Below, piece after piece: positions 1 through 10,441 of a stretch of DNA of 64,000 bases (positions within the stretch are counted from its first letter, which is position 1; every line of letters starts with the position of its first letter). The notes beneath the pieces were generated by a model that had not been told where the DNA came from, ran no database searches, and saw only the letters and a program-made list of their open reading frames with translations. The stretch is taken from positions 371,362 to 435,361 of the forward strand of contig VSDK01015717.1 in NCBI GenBank assembly GCA_009767595.1, in the 5' to 3' direction. A program made the position numbers and the translations under genes. The DNA is from Symbiodinium kawagutii. Taxonomy: Eukaryota; Sar; Dinophyceae; Suessiales; Symbiodiniaceae.

Positions 1-46
1 GGTGAAGCATAAGTATCTTCATGGTTTGACAGCAAGTTGAAAACAA

Positions 47-554
47 TCAGTGGTTGTCAACGGGGGTTGGTAAAAAGGGGAAATAGTAGTGAGCAAGCAT
101 GGGATTCTCTATAGCTCGGTCAGGATAGTCATACCAAGACTGGTGTTCCGGACATTCCTGAGATCCTCGCTTCACCCGTGCTTGGCGGCGCCTTAGTTGA
201 TCCTCAGCGATAAACCGAATCGCCTCCTCACACTTTTGAGGCCCTCGCATGACATCATGACCAACAAACACAGGATATTCATCAATCGTTGTGGCCACTC
301 TGGGAGGGTAGACTCCATATTTTCCAGGGGAAGGCGCCCCAACGTCAGCCCGCGTGCAAGTGATTTGCCTCAGCAAAAGTCCGGAGACGAGCAGTATAGC
401 ATCATGCTCCTCTCTATTGCTTTCCGACGAGACCACGCGCCAGACGTCATGCTGCGAAGCCCGGCGCATTCGTCTCAGGACAATCAGAGCAGTCATCGGT
501 ACCTTGCAACCAGAAATAATGCCATACGTATACAGAGGATGGAAGACCCGAGTC
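47..554 (-). CDS. Exon-like open frame, hypothetical protein (partial)
   Basis: An uninterrupted minus-strand frame runs from about 554 down to a stop at 47. Its composition is protein-like: mixed charged and hydrophobic residues with no simple repeats. The frame stays open upstream of the first Met (near 496) to a CAG at about 555 that could be a splice acceptor, so this may be a terminal exon. It starts with a hydrophobic patch, followed by a region rich in Arg, Glu and Asp, and ends in a Tyr/Phe/Pro-rich tail. I recognise no family. Overlapping plus-strand frames in the same interval look like shadows because their composition is less balanced. Function unknown; only the existence of a coding exon is inferred. 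Confidence 0.4.
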
Positions 555-684
555 TGTGAAACATAGCACCATTTTCAAAGTTGCACAGCTCACATCCAGG
601 TGATTAGTATGCAAAGACACTCCCTTTCCCTCGACACGTCCGTGGCAGACGGCGCAACCCCAAATGGTTAAACAACTGCTAGTT

Positions 685-791
685 GGTGGTTTCTCAATAG
701 CTGGGTGTGCCCCCAGTTGTCATCCAATGTGTACACCATTTAAAATAATCAACTCAGCATATTTTGGATCCCTTATTTGAGAAATCGGACC
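685..791. mobile_element. MITE-A copy 1
   Basis: The left end reads GGTGGTTTCTCAATAG and the right end has TTATTTGAGAAATCGGACC, which is an imperfect inverted repeat. The interior has the AATCAACT-type core found in other copies. The right terminus has diverged. Confidence 0.55.
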
Positions 792-813
792 ATGAGGCTA
801 AAACTAATATTAA

Positions 814-950
814 CAGGTTGATCAACCTGTTTGATTGTCAGCCAATCAAGATCAACCTGTTGATATCAAATCTGTATGATCTTGGCCAATCGCATTGGCT
901 GACAAAGGTTTTGAGATTGAACATCGTACAGATTTGATGTTGATGGGTGT
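814..950. repeat. Clustered inverted repeats (fold-back structure)
   Basis: A 16-base perfect palindrome, CAGGTTGATCAACCTG, lies at 814-829. TGTCAGCCAAT (837-847) is inverted at ATTGGCTGACA (893-903). A longer imperfect arm at about 855-890 pairs with 922-950 around the ACAGATTTGAT core. Together they could form a multi-stem structure. Whether this is a mobile element or a degraded tandem of inverted repeats is unclear. Confidence 0.5.
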
Positions 951-1139
951 CCAAGAGTTGAGATCATATGGTTTCATATCATGGTACGCAGTAAGAAAGT
1001 TCATCTTTTCACGAGGATTTTTGTATCTAAGACAACCAACGGTTGCAAAATTGCTCGGCCAATATATATAAACATATACTTCTTACTGATGGTTCGTAGT
1101 GGTCACAGTCCATCCGTTGTTGATTAATAAAAACAATAG

Positions 1140-1271
1140 TGGCTACCCAGGATGAAGCTAAACCCCTGGTTGATTAACTAGGGGGGTTCCCATTTTAATG
1201 GAAAACCAAGGCCTTTAGGGGATTCCCTCTATGATCATCAACCAGGGGTTTAGCTTCATCCTGGGTAGCCA
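1140..1271. mobile_element. Fold-back / MITE-like element with 35-bp perfect terminal inverted repeats
   Basis: The arm at 1140-1174 starts TGGCTACCCAGGATGAAGC and is perfectly complementary to 1237-1271. The 62-base spacer is AT-moderate and has no open frame. Perfect arms imply a recent insertion or structural constraint. No clear target-site duplication is visible next to the ends. Confidence 0.75.
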
Positions 1272-2055
1272 TTAATCTGTATTGTCTCGTCCATCCATCT
1301 TTTGGATAAGCCCGACATGGCGGCCCACAACGGCTGCCAAGGGTTTTGTATTTCTACCATGGCTGATTACTCCCTGGAAAACTAAGGTGGAAGTCCACCA
1401 TTGGCAATCCATGGTATCAATATGACCATTTTCAGGTTAATACCCATGAAAAAATTACTCCCCGGAAGTCAATAATCGCGAGTTTCATCCATTTTCAACA
1501 GGTAAACCAGCTACCTCTGTGGACTACCTCCAAAGCCAGCTTCGTTTACCGGAGAGACATCCTTAACAATGATTGTTATGCGCAACAGGAATCAACCCAT
1601 CACTAACCACCAAGTCATATCATCAACCCTCATGAGCTTGATGTGGCCCTGTTGGGAGCTGCCACCATGAAGACCCAAGCAATAGCAAGCCATCAGCATC
1701 AAACAGTTCCCATGATTCATGATAACAAAAAACCCAACTATTGATGGGTTCGGCAGAATTAGTCATATTTATCATCTCCCAACTCAAGTACTGTATTCAT
1801 GTGATCTGGATAATCCAACTAGTATATTCATCTTAATCTGTATTCTCCTGTATAGTGAATGACACAGCACCAACACATCACCCCCCTCAACGCTGAACAG
1901 CGCGCATCGTTGAGTGCCGCCTCAACCAGGGCAGGGGCAACTCTTGCGCAAAATGTCCATTGGGCGCCAAAGCCATGGTGGCCTGAAGAACGGGCCCGTG
2001 GCGGCAGGTGTGACAGCTGGTGGGAAGTGGTTGGGTTGGTTGGGCTAGTTGGTTA

Positions 2056-2059
2056 CCAC

Positions 2060-2102
<43 letters not shown>
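2056..2102. repeat. (CAT)n microsatellite
   Basis: About 15 CAT units in a row, followed to 2140 by imperfect TCC/TCA units. It makes poly-His, poly-Ser or poly-Asp frames that should not be taken as genes. Confidence 0.95.
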
Positions 2103-2104
<2 letters not shown>

Positions 2105-3119
2105 CATTCTCCTTATCCTCCTCCTCATCATCATCGTCATCAAAATCTTTTAGCCCATTCTTTGGCTCCCAAGTTGGTCCAATCTATCATCATCCCTGGC
2201 TCCGACATCAACTTGTAGGATATGTCGCTAATAACTCTAAACGGTTGGTGATGGTCAAGAACGGTTCATGCCGGTTTGTTGGCCATTTGTAACCAACATT
2301 TACTAAACATAATACTCAGCGAATGGTAGATGGTTTAAACAAACCACCAAATAATAGTTGATTAATTGACCATGATATACTGTTGGCTATTATCCCCTAT
2401 TGCTAAGCCACTTTTGGTCCCCTACGAACATCATGGATCGTGGTTGTCCAACACATGCATCGCGCCTCACGATCAATGGCTTCACGAAGTTCTGCGATGC
2501 CAGCGCCTGCGGCAACATCAAGCGTTTGTTTCAAAATCGACCTGGAAAACCTTGGTTGCTTCCCACCATCCAGGCTATTCCCTGGTTAGAATCCCTGGTT
2601 TTTCATGTGTTTTTCCATGTTTTTTCATGTAACAACGGCTATTCCCTGGTCAAAATCCCAATTGGTTGTAACCGCCAATTTGAGTGGTTCCCTGTTGGTT
2701 GCAACCGCCAATCCTAGAGGTTTCCTGTTGATTGTCAGCGCCAATTCTAGTGGTTTCCTGTTGGTTGTAACAACCAATTCTAAGAATGGTTTCCCTGATC
2801 ACAGCACCAATTCAAATGGTTTCTTCCCATCATCCAAACCAGTGATTGCCATAATCAACGTTAGTCCGTGTTTCCGAACAGAATCCGCCAGTAGATACGT
2901 GCACCAGCCCCTGGTTTGTTCCCCCACTCTTGCGCCCCAAAAACTGGCGATCACACCACACATGGTCCCCATTGAGCTGTACCACCAGTCAATAAAACTA
3001 ACTCCACGCATTCAGAAATGTATAGGCTGCGGCCGTATGATCGCATATTCATGTTGCATCAACTTATGAATGAAAGAACAATAACGACAACAACATGTAA
3101 TCTACCAGGCATGGATGCT

Positions 3120-3960
3120 TTTGCGTAGTCAAGCTCGGCGATGTTTCTTCGAGAAAACCCAATTGTTCGGAAAACATTCCGAAAGCCGAGAGGCGTTTGG
3201 GACCGCCGGTGAGGAGCAAGTTTCTCTTTCTCTCTCTCCGCACGTTGAATCCCGGCTTTGAGGCCACGACACGCTGCCTCACAGGGCCCCGCGAAATCCT
3301 GTGATCCACTGAAATCGTGTCACGTCCCAAAGCAACTTGAAGCAACAAGGTCTGCACAAGTGTCGAGCTCATCACCCATGCCCTCTCTGCCAAGGCGACC
3401 GCAGTCAGGCCCCGCTGGCTCCACTTCACTGCAGCTCCCTCTGCCCTTGCCAACGGCCAGACATCTCCCTCAAGAAGGGCCCATCCCTGAGCAATGCTCC
3501 GACGAGACTGCGGATTCACTGCTGGATTCAAGCAGCTGCTTGCTGGGAAAGCAGTTGAACCAGGTTCCAAAAGACTCCACATGGCCCTTCTCCGCCTTGG
3601 ACTTTAGCCGAATGGATTTCAGCAGATTCTTGCTTGCATTGTACTGCGCGAGAATCCTGTAGAGCGGCGGCCCCGAGACTGGCGCCCAGCTCATGCTGAA
3701 GAATGAAAAGATCGAGCTTACCACCGCCCTCACCTTTTTTGCCGTCCTCTAGTCCTCTAACGTGGCCTCTCAGGTGGAGCTTCCGTCGGAGGCGGTGGTC
3801 GAGAGGCTGTGGCTGCCGCTGCTTGCGCCTGTTGCCTCCTGCCGCTGGTCCTTGCGTGCGTCTTTGAAACTGGCATGCGTGCAAGGCCAAACTTTTGGCC
3901 AAGATAGTCTTCCCGCTGGCCGTTGACCACGAAACCACGAAGACGTTGGCTTTCATGGGT
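3120..3960. other. GC-rich exon-like island, coding strand unresolved
   Basis: This island is clearly less AT-rich than its surroundings and is open in several frames on both strands. Minus-strand frames cover 3986-3528 (152 codons), 3733-3470 and 3582-3064; a plus-strand frame covers 3258-3662. The 3733-3470 minus frame has a hydrophobic Phe/Ser-rich start and a Lys/Ser-rich middle and reads most like protein. No domain is recognisable, so I do not choose a strand. It may hold one or two exons of a gene whose other exons are not seen. Confidence 0.3.
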
Positions 3961-4060
3961 GTTTCCCAAAATAGGGGTACCCCCAAGTCATCATCCAGTT
4001 CTTAACCATTTGTGATAATAAATCAACCATTTTGGGGGTCTCCTATTTTAAGAAACCACC
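3957..4060. mobile_element. MITE-A copy 2
   Basis: The left end GGTGTTTCCCAAAATAGGGG and the right end CTATTTTAAGAAACCACC are inverted relative to each other. They flank the TTAACCATTTGTGATAATAAATC core shared by the family. The flanks read TTCAT before and TCATT after, a possible 4-bp TCAT target-site duplication. Confidence 0.75.
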
Positions 4061-5170
4061 TCATTGCAAGAGTCAGTTCAGATAGTCGAGATTCTCCCCC
4101 ACTCACCACCTGGTCGGTGATCAGCGTCCGGCAAAGAAGTACGTCGGAAAGTCAACGCCACTCCAATCAACCCCAACCCCCTATCCCCACACCCCAAAAA
4201 TAAGAACGGTTCTGAAATCAAACGCAGGCCAGTACGGAACGCGCTTAAAATTGTAGTTACAAGGGGAAATGCATGCGAAAAAATCACGCGGCAACACCCA
4301 ATTGGAAGGAACAACAACAACGACGACCACCAGAACAACAAGAACATTCAACACAACAGCAATAGCAATCACAGCAGCATCATCAAAACAAACACATGCG
4401 GAACAAGAACACTACAGTCAACATCGATGTCCAACATCGTCCAACTATGTGGCAGTGGGTCACCCTGCTAGACTAGTGAACATCCCAGAAATCATGACCA
4501 GTCACGCACCCAACTGTTGGGATGTTCGCCTACACATTTTTGGGTTGGTTTATATTGACCCATAAGTCGCCTTTGCATCGAACTGCTTCAAAAATCCATT
4601 GCTTACCAATCATGATGCTAATCAACCATTATTGGTTATAAACCTATAAGTCCACCATTAACCACCAGGAACCCACTATCAAAACCCACGATCAAAACCC
4701 CACCATTAACCACTATTAACCCACGATCAAAACCCAACCAACCAACCAAAAAGTGGATCTGCACCTTGGCACCACCCGAACAGCCTGAGCGATTGTCAAC
4801 GGGGAAGAAGCACTTGCCTGCTTGGCTGTTGACCACGACCTGCGCGATGGGAATGACATCCATGTGTCACTACTAGTGCCATGATGGATGGAAATGGTTC
4901 TATGGTTGATGCAGTTTGCAGTATCGCTATGAGTATTGATGGTCCGCTATGAGAAATTGTAACATAATGATTCTTACCCTCCGGCAAAGTAACCTCGTTG
5001 CCCTAAAAATCAAATTTATTTTAGCTTAACGAGCTATAATAGTACGTTTTCCTATATTTTTCACTTCTATTTGATAGTGGTTGGTGAAGCAAAATGCAAA
5101 ACCAATGTCAATGTTGCTTAATTAAGATTGTGCAATGCCACGATGGTTGATGATTGACAATGATTTCTTA
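4061..5170. other. Spacer, no convincing gene
   Basis: Contains an ACAACAACAACGACGACC-type simple stretch (4310-4360) and degenerate AACCCACGATCAAAACCC units (4660-4750). Open frames are short and of biased composition. Confidence 0.4.
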
Positions 5171-5294
5171 CAAGGTGGGGCCCCCAAGATAGCTCAGTTG
5201 GTTTAGAACGACGGTAACTACTATACATATGGTAGGTATTATCTTAATTGAAAGGCTTAAAAACTAAGTTACAACGTTTGGGGGCCCCACCTTG
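5171..5294. mobile_element. MITE-D copy 1, 17-bp perfect inverted repeats
   Basis: CAAGGTGGGGCCCCCAA (5171-5187) is exactly inverted at 5278-5294. The interior starts with TAGCTCAGTTGGTTTAGA, which resembles the A-box half of a tRNA, but no B-box follows. The element has no open frame. The same terminus recurs at 33216, 41543, 41700 and 42571. Confidence 0.75.
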
Positions 5295-5299
5295 CAATC

Positions 5300-6500
5300 A
5301 TCATTAATTCACCTAATTATTCATCACTAGCACTTGGTTAGAACCCTCCTGGTAGCTCCTGGCCTCGCTCCCCTCTTCAAAGGCCCTAGAAACGGCCATA
5401 TGGGCATCCCTGGCTGGTGTGGGGCACCCATGCTGGCCCATGCTGCCGCGGGAATCCCTGGGTCATCCTTCATGTTGGTGAACCAATCATATACCGACCA
5501 AGAAATAAACTAGTCTACGCCTTCCTGTTTAAATCATCTGCCAATAAATGCATATAAATGGTTGATATATCTACCAATCATCAAATAGATCATTAAATAG
5601 ATCATTGATCAACCATGTATATCCAATAGTTAGCCATGTTTATAGCCATTCAACATCCATTTCTATCGATTAATTAGCCATTTGTTGAGCAACAACAACT
5701 TCCAAATTCCATCAGTTGACTTCCACCCTTGGAGTCGATCACTTTCAAAAACCGCACTAAGAAAAATGATAGCCACACCATGTTGATAGCCATTTCTTTC
5801 TTCTTGCAAGACCGTCAGTGGGCTTTGCCCACAGGTTTGTTGATGGCCAAATCGGGATACTCGAGGTGCCCCTAAATCATCCAATAGTAACCATTTATAG
5901 CAATAAATCAACCATCGTCTGGGGGTCCCCTATTCTGAGAAACACCAATGAAACACCTAGTTGTATCCGAATAACATTTGTATCCAATAATTATCCATGT
6001 TTATAGCCGTTTAACATCCATTATAATGCAATAGCCATTTGGAACATCAATTAACTAATCAGCAATTTCTTGACAAACAAGAAACACACATCCAACAGTA
6101 ACAAAACCATTTGTCAGTTGTTTAACCACTATTGTTGGTCATGATCCCTTATTATCAACCGCTATAATCCCATGGTTCCTTGGTGAATCCCTGTTACTAA
6201 CCACTTACAATGCACCAAGCAAGTTGATCATCTCCTTTCCTAACCCCTATCAAAATCATTCATGTGTTGGGATTAACCACTTTGAGCCGCTATTGGCCAT
6301 TATCCCTATTCTACCCCTATGATTAACCACTCTTAACCACCATCAACCACTATTGATGACACTGTTTACCACTTAAAATATCAACCACAACTATCATTAA
6401 GCCACAACTATCATAGATTCTAAACTTGCCTTCCTCATACTGAGAATGGAAACGTATACCATGCAACCATCGTACTCCACAAAGGTCGTTTTGCAGATGT
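5300..6500. other. Spacer with direct repeats and a MITE-A remnant
   Basis: A block of about 48 bases around 5619-5665 (TATCCAATAGTTAGCCATG and on) recurs in diverged form at 5979-6025. The interval is otherwise rich in TTAACCAC/TTGACCATC-like words. No coding evidence. Confidence 0.4.
5855..5947. mobile_element. MITE-A copy 3 (left end decayed)
   Basis: GGTGCCCCTAAATCATCC, then a CCATTTATAGCAATAAATC core, and the right end GGGGGTCCCCTATTCTGAGA matching the family. The outermost left terminus is degraded. Confidence 0.55.
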
Positions 6501-6510
6501 ACTTCTTTGG

Positions 6511-6527
6511 AGCCATCAAGGCTCAAG
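6511..6527 (+). promoter_or_regulatory. Spliced-leader-like relic upstream of gene A
   Basis: AGCCATCAAGGCTCAAG matches the 3' part of the dinoflagellate spliced leader (AGCCATTTTGGCTCAAG) at 14 of 17 positions. It lies 37 bases before the gene A start codon and downstream of a TTTTGCAG that could serve as the present trans-splice acceptor. Relics of this kind are known where spliced mRNAs were reverse-transcribed back into the genome; that this is one is inference. Confidence 0.5.
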
Positions 6528-6564
6528 GTGTTTGACGTTTGGTGAAAAAGGTTCCAGTTGAGCC

Positions 6565-9200
6565 ATGCCAAAGCCAAAGATCCCTGCTGTGCTCCCTCCA
6601 CTTCCTATTTCGTTGGAAGACCTCAAGACATACCTTATAGAGAGGTATCCATGCCTGAGAACCTCCATAGGCCCATCATCGTCCAATTGGGAGTTTGGTA
6701 TGTTTAATCGAACATTCATTCCCATAAACAGTGTTAATATTCGAAATAACACTAGACTTACATATTATTGCAGATATAGATATGTTTTATGTGTCAAGGA
6801 ATCCACCTTTAATTTTCACCATCCCTTCAGGAAGGCAGATGCGCGGAGGACATATCACCAGGGACATGTACCACGTTTGCGAGGTGTTCTGCGGTCAAGC
6901 CGCAATTTCCAGAGGGTTTGAGGAGAAGGGCTACCGAGCCTTTCGCTTCGACGTGAGGAGAGACCCAAACCAGAACATCCATACGGTTGCTGGTATCCAG
7001 GAAGTTGCTGAAGCAATGGTGCTTACTTACCCAGGTAGGCATGGATTGCTTGTCCTTGAACCGACCTGTGGTTCTTGGGTCTTCGTCAGCCTTGGCGTGT
7101 CCCTTAGACACGTCGACACTTGGAAGTTCTATAGCGAAGAGGTTTTCTATGCGATTTAGATTAAATGAGGGTAAATGAAAGAGTCTCTGAGTGTAGATTT
7201 GGGGTGTACTACCAACCGAGTTCTGTAAGTTGGGAATTCATGATCATTGCCATTCATTGCCTATTGTTCTTTATGGACCTCATTAACTGCCTACCAAGAC
7301 TATTGTCTTGTGGATCATTGTGGTATTATTGAGCATCCTTGATTCTTAAGCTTTTTCCAGTTTCCAGGGTGTTTTGGTCGCACTCATCATCTTAGGAGTT
7401 GACAGGAAATCCATCGCTACAAAGCGTGGTATGTGGGAACTCTACTGGACGCATTCTTGGAGAGCTTCTGCTGCCGTTGGCTAGCTGGTTGTTCCTGACG
7501 TGGTTCGCAGAACAGCCCGTTACTAGGCTCATTGTGATCCCAAACTTATCCCTGTATTCATGTCCTGTATGTCAATATATCATTTCCTGTGCTGTTGCTG
7601 AAATACTTTGAGGCCAGGTATGTGGAGGGTTTTTTGTTTCAACATGTGCTCAGGGTACCAGTCGGTTCTGGAGCTGGCAGTCTGTTGATGACTACATCAA
7701 GCAGGTGGCTATGTCTGACCCAAGCTGGTCAGAGATTGGCTTGCGACTGTGGCCATTCGGTTCTACTTCATGCAAGCCACTCACCCTCAAAGGTGCATGG
7801 CCAGGCTTGCCTTATTTGAGGACATAGTTGGGGCAATTAAAGTGGTATAAGTGGTTGTTGATTTGATCCATGTAACATTTGAGAAAATGGACATCAATTA
7901 ATACTTACTTATACATTCATCAGTCATTCTAGATGTCGAAGTGGTGTTATTTATCTTAAATAAATAAATATATACACATGTGTAATGATAGCGATGGAGA
8001 GAGAGAGAGAGATATGTTACACATGTTGTACGAATGATGAGTGATGTGTTGAGGTAAGTTTCTTTGGGAATCTTTTTGTGATTGCAGGACAATCTATGAG
8101 CTTGCAGCGAACATGGTACCACAGCGACAAGACGGTTTGATTCAGTTGGCTCCCAAGGGTGAGAGGCTGGACCAGGGTTTTATTTGTTTGTTACACTCTA
8201 TCCTGATATGAAAAATACAGGAACCACTTCAGAGAAATTAAATTGATCAATCAAAGGAATGAATCAAATTAAATGTGATAAGACCTGCTTTCATTGTTTG
8301 GTCTCTCATGTACAGGTGGGCGACGGGACGAAAGGAGGAGATGGGGCAGTCTTCTGCGTACCCCATTTGGCTGGGCCGTGCGATTGCAACCGTCTTTGAT
8401 TTGCTGTCCGTTGATCAGAGTCGGAATCCCTTTAACTGGCCAGACCAGTTGCAAATCTTTGCTGGATTCATGACCCGAAGTTTGCCACCGAGTGGTGAGC
8501 TACTGCCCGAGGATAGCTTTGTGGGAAATTGTTCATACATAATCATTTACATATGGAGTTTGCACTTAGAATTGGAGAGTAACCAATGTGTAAATATATA
8601 GTACGTGGAAACCAACTCCTCTATTTGCTTGTATCCATTTGTATCCCTCGCCTGACACCCTGAGGATGAACCTGATCCGTGGATCTCTTCTCACGACCAG
8701 GACCCTGGCACACCTCAGCTTCTGTCCTTGATGCATCCTCGAGGATCTATTAATCACAAGGATGTTTGCAAGAAGTTTCGTGAGTTGAAGGCCAAGGCCA
8801 AGAAGCAGATTCAGAAGCCAACATGCCCCGTTTTTGAACCTGTTTCACAGGGTTCTGCCTCCAGTTCGAGCTCTTGTGTCCCAGCTGCCCCTTCATCTTC
8901 ATCTCAACCTGGTGACCGCAAGCGGAAGAAGGACCTCTATGAACAGAGTTTTCATCAACTAACATGTCATAACATTTTCTTGTGCTTCTGCCCTTGCTGA
9001 GTTCCTTAAAGTTTGTTGATGTTTTGACTTTCAACCTTGAGTTTGGTCTAGTCATCCCCTTGTTGGTTTTGGCCAGTGGCAGTCAACCTGCATTGCAGGA
9101 CCTGGGTACTACTTCTTCGAGGTCGAGGTCGATGGATGACTTTGTGATTAGAAAGAAGATCAAGGCCAGCTTGGGTTGTTCAATGGAAATTGTGGACTGA
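6565..9200 (+). CDS. Gene A: methyltransferase-like Rossmann protein, multi-exon
   Basis: The predicted exons join in consistent phase: 6565-6697, 6831-7094, 7406-7518, 7654-7820, 8088-8165, 8316-8511, 8665-8931 and 9099-9200 (the last two junctions are less certain). An in-frame TGA at 6559 supports the ATG at 6565. The product is about 430 residues. After a Pro-rich N-terminus (residues 1-45) comes a cytosine-methyltransferase-like core: EVFCG at 62-66 with an acidic strand end at Asp85 (SAM-site-like motif I), EPTCGSW at 121-127 in the place of the catalytic Pro-Cys motif, and AEQP at 167-170 in the place of motif VI. The C-terminal third is Ser-rich with a basic RKRKK patch, suggesting nuclear location. 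This resembles a family repeated many times in dinoflagellate gene sets. Activity is unproven and the substrate unknown. The gene may continue past 9200: 9389-9440 looks like a further exon. Confidence 0.65.
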
Positions 9201-10370
9201 GTTTTCTTTCAAGAGCTAGGCTATGATTGATGTCTCACATGAGTTATAATATAATAGTAGCATCAAAGAAGGCAACGATTGGTATACAAACATTGCACGC
9301 ATTTGTATTTAAATTCAATTGATGGACAAATGACTGACAATACCAATTGACATGGACAGAATGACCTGACTATCTCACCCTGTGCAGGATGTTGAGGGCG
9401 AAGTGGAGCAATGATTTCTGTGGACGTGCAAACCTTGGTCAGTAGTTTCGTTGCTCTTCAAGACTAATTTCTTTTCCACTTGTGGATGCAAATAAATTAC
9501 TTGAATTCAAAGAATTATTTCATTGGAAAGGCTAGATTTGCTGAGCACCTTTCATATTTTAGGTGAAGCCTCTTGTGCAACATCAAGCGATTCAAACTGA
9601 TTGCAGGCTGGAGTGTGCCAGTGGTCAATTAATTGACTCTGTGTTGTCATTGCTTCCCCTTCACAGGCATTAGTCACTAGATCGATTGGTTGACATTTGC
9701 TCTCAGATGACATTGTGTTAGTATTCATTGAATTCATTTGATGCCGTGGTCAGGTGTGGCAGACTACACTTGCCATCCGTGTTCTGACCTGAGGAGCCAA
9801 ATTTAATCTATGTCATTGGTCTAATTTGCCAAGTCGTCACTTCAGCTGGTTTCGCTGCAAGATTTCATCAGACCAATTATTATGCATGTGGAGTGATTTG
9901 ACTGCAAACTGACTGCAGGCATGCGGCATGTGTTTGAGGATCCCATGTGAAGATTCATTCTCATTGATACATGCCTACTAGAACTTTTGTAAAACCAAAA
10001 GTAAGCTTCATACGGGCATTCGTTCATGAATGAACACTTCAATCCTAAGACTTACCAGTGAATGATTCTTCTTGGGGTACCTGTTGACATTTTTTGCCGG
10101 CATGTGCGTTAATTATGCTGGCAGCTCTGCAGCTGCCTGAATCTTGGCAGATTGCGAGCTACACTTCAGCAATGCGAGCACTTCAACAACGCAGCACAAA
10201 CTAAAGCTTTGCAGGGCATTACTTTTGTGTGAGTCAAGTGAATTGTAATGTGAGCTGATGCAACACAAAAGGTGTGGAACGTTTCGATATGATTCAGAAT
10301 CTCACAGTATGTACTGACTAAATATTTGTATGTTCCTTGTCAAAATCTCAGGTGCTATATCATTCAACCA
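9201..10370. other. Spacer or 3' end of gene A
   Basis: A possible extra exon at 9389-9440 lies between a GTGCAG acceptor and a G|GTCAGT donor, with a short frame containing AKWSNDFCGRAN. Short palindromes such as CATTCGTTCATGAATGAA (10017-10034) occur. Nothing else is supported. Confidence 0.35.
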
Positions 10371-10371
10371 G

Positions 10372-10386
10372 CATCTTCTGCTCAAG
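10372..10386 (+). promoter_or_regulatory. Spliced-leader-like relic upstream of gene B
   Basis: Immediately after an ACCAG acceptor-like site comes CATCTTCTGCTCAAG, to be compared with CATTTTGGCTCAAG in the dinoflagellate spliced leader (the CAT and GCTCAAG ends agree). It lies 55 bases before the gene B start codon. On its own this match is weak; its position matches those at genes A and C. Confidence 0.35.
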
Positions 10387-10441
10387 TCCTCTCTTTCCTC
10401 GTTCTGTCCTTCCACTCTATCTTTGCTCACGTGCTGCTGCA

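Larger units (their letters stand above)
560..3060. other. Spacer with inverted repeats and a (CAT)n tract, no convincing gene
   Basis: This stretch holds a MITE-A copy (685-791), an inverted-repeat cluster (814-950), a 35-bp-armed fold-back (1140-1271) and a trinucleotide tract (2056-2102). At 2640-2830 a loose repeat of about 50 bases recurs four times, each copy carrying a 'TTCCCTGTTGGTTGTAACCGCCAATT'-like core in variant form. The open frames here are short or are created by the CAT repeat. Confidence 0.5.

Noticed and set aside
1859..2292. Plus-strand frames with poly-His or poly-Ser and the minus-strand poly-Asp frame
   Set aside because: All are translations of the (CAT)n microsatellite; flanks show no splice sites or protein character.
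5187..5210. Possible tRNA gene (TAGCTCAGTTGG)
   Set aside because: No B-box, no acceptor-stem pairing and no anticodon arm; kept only as an A-box-like feature of MITE-D.
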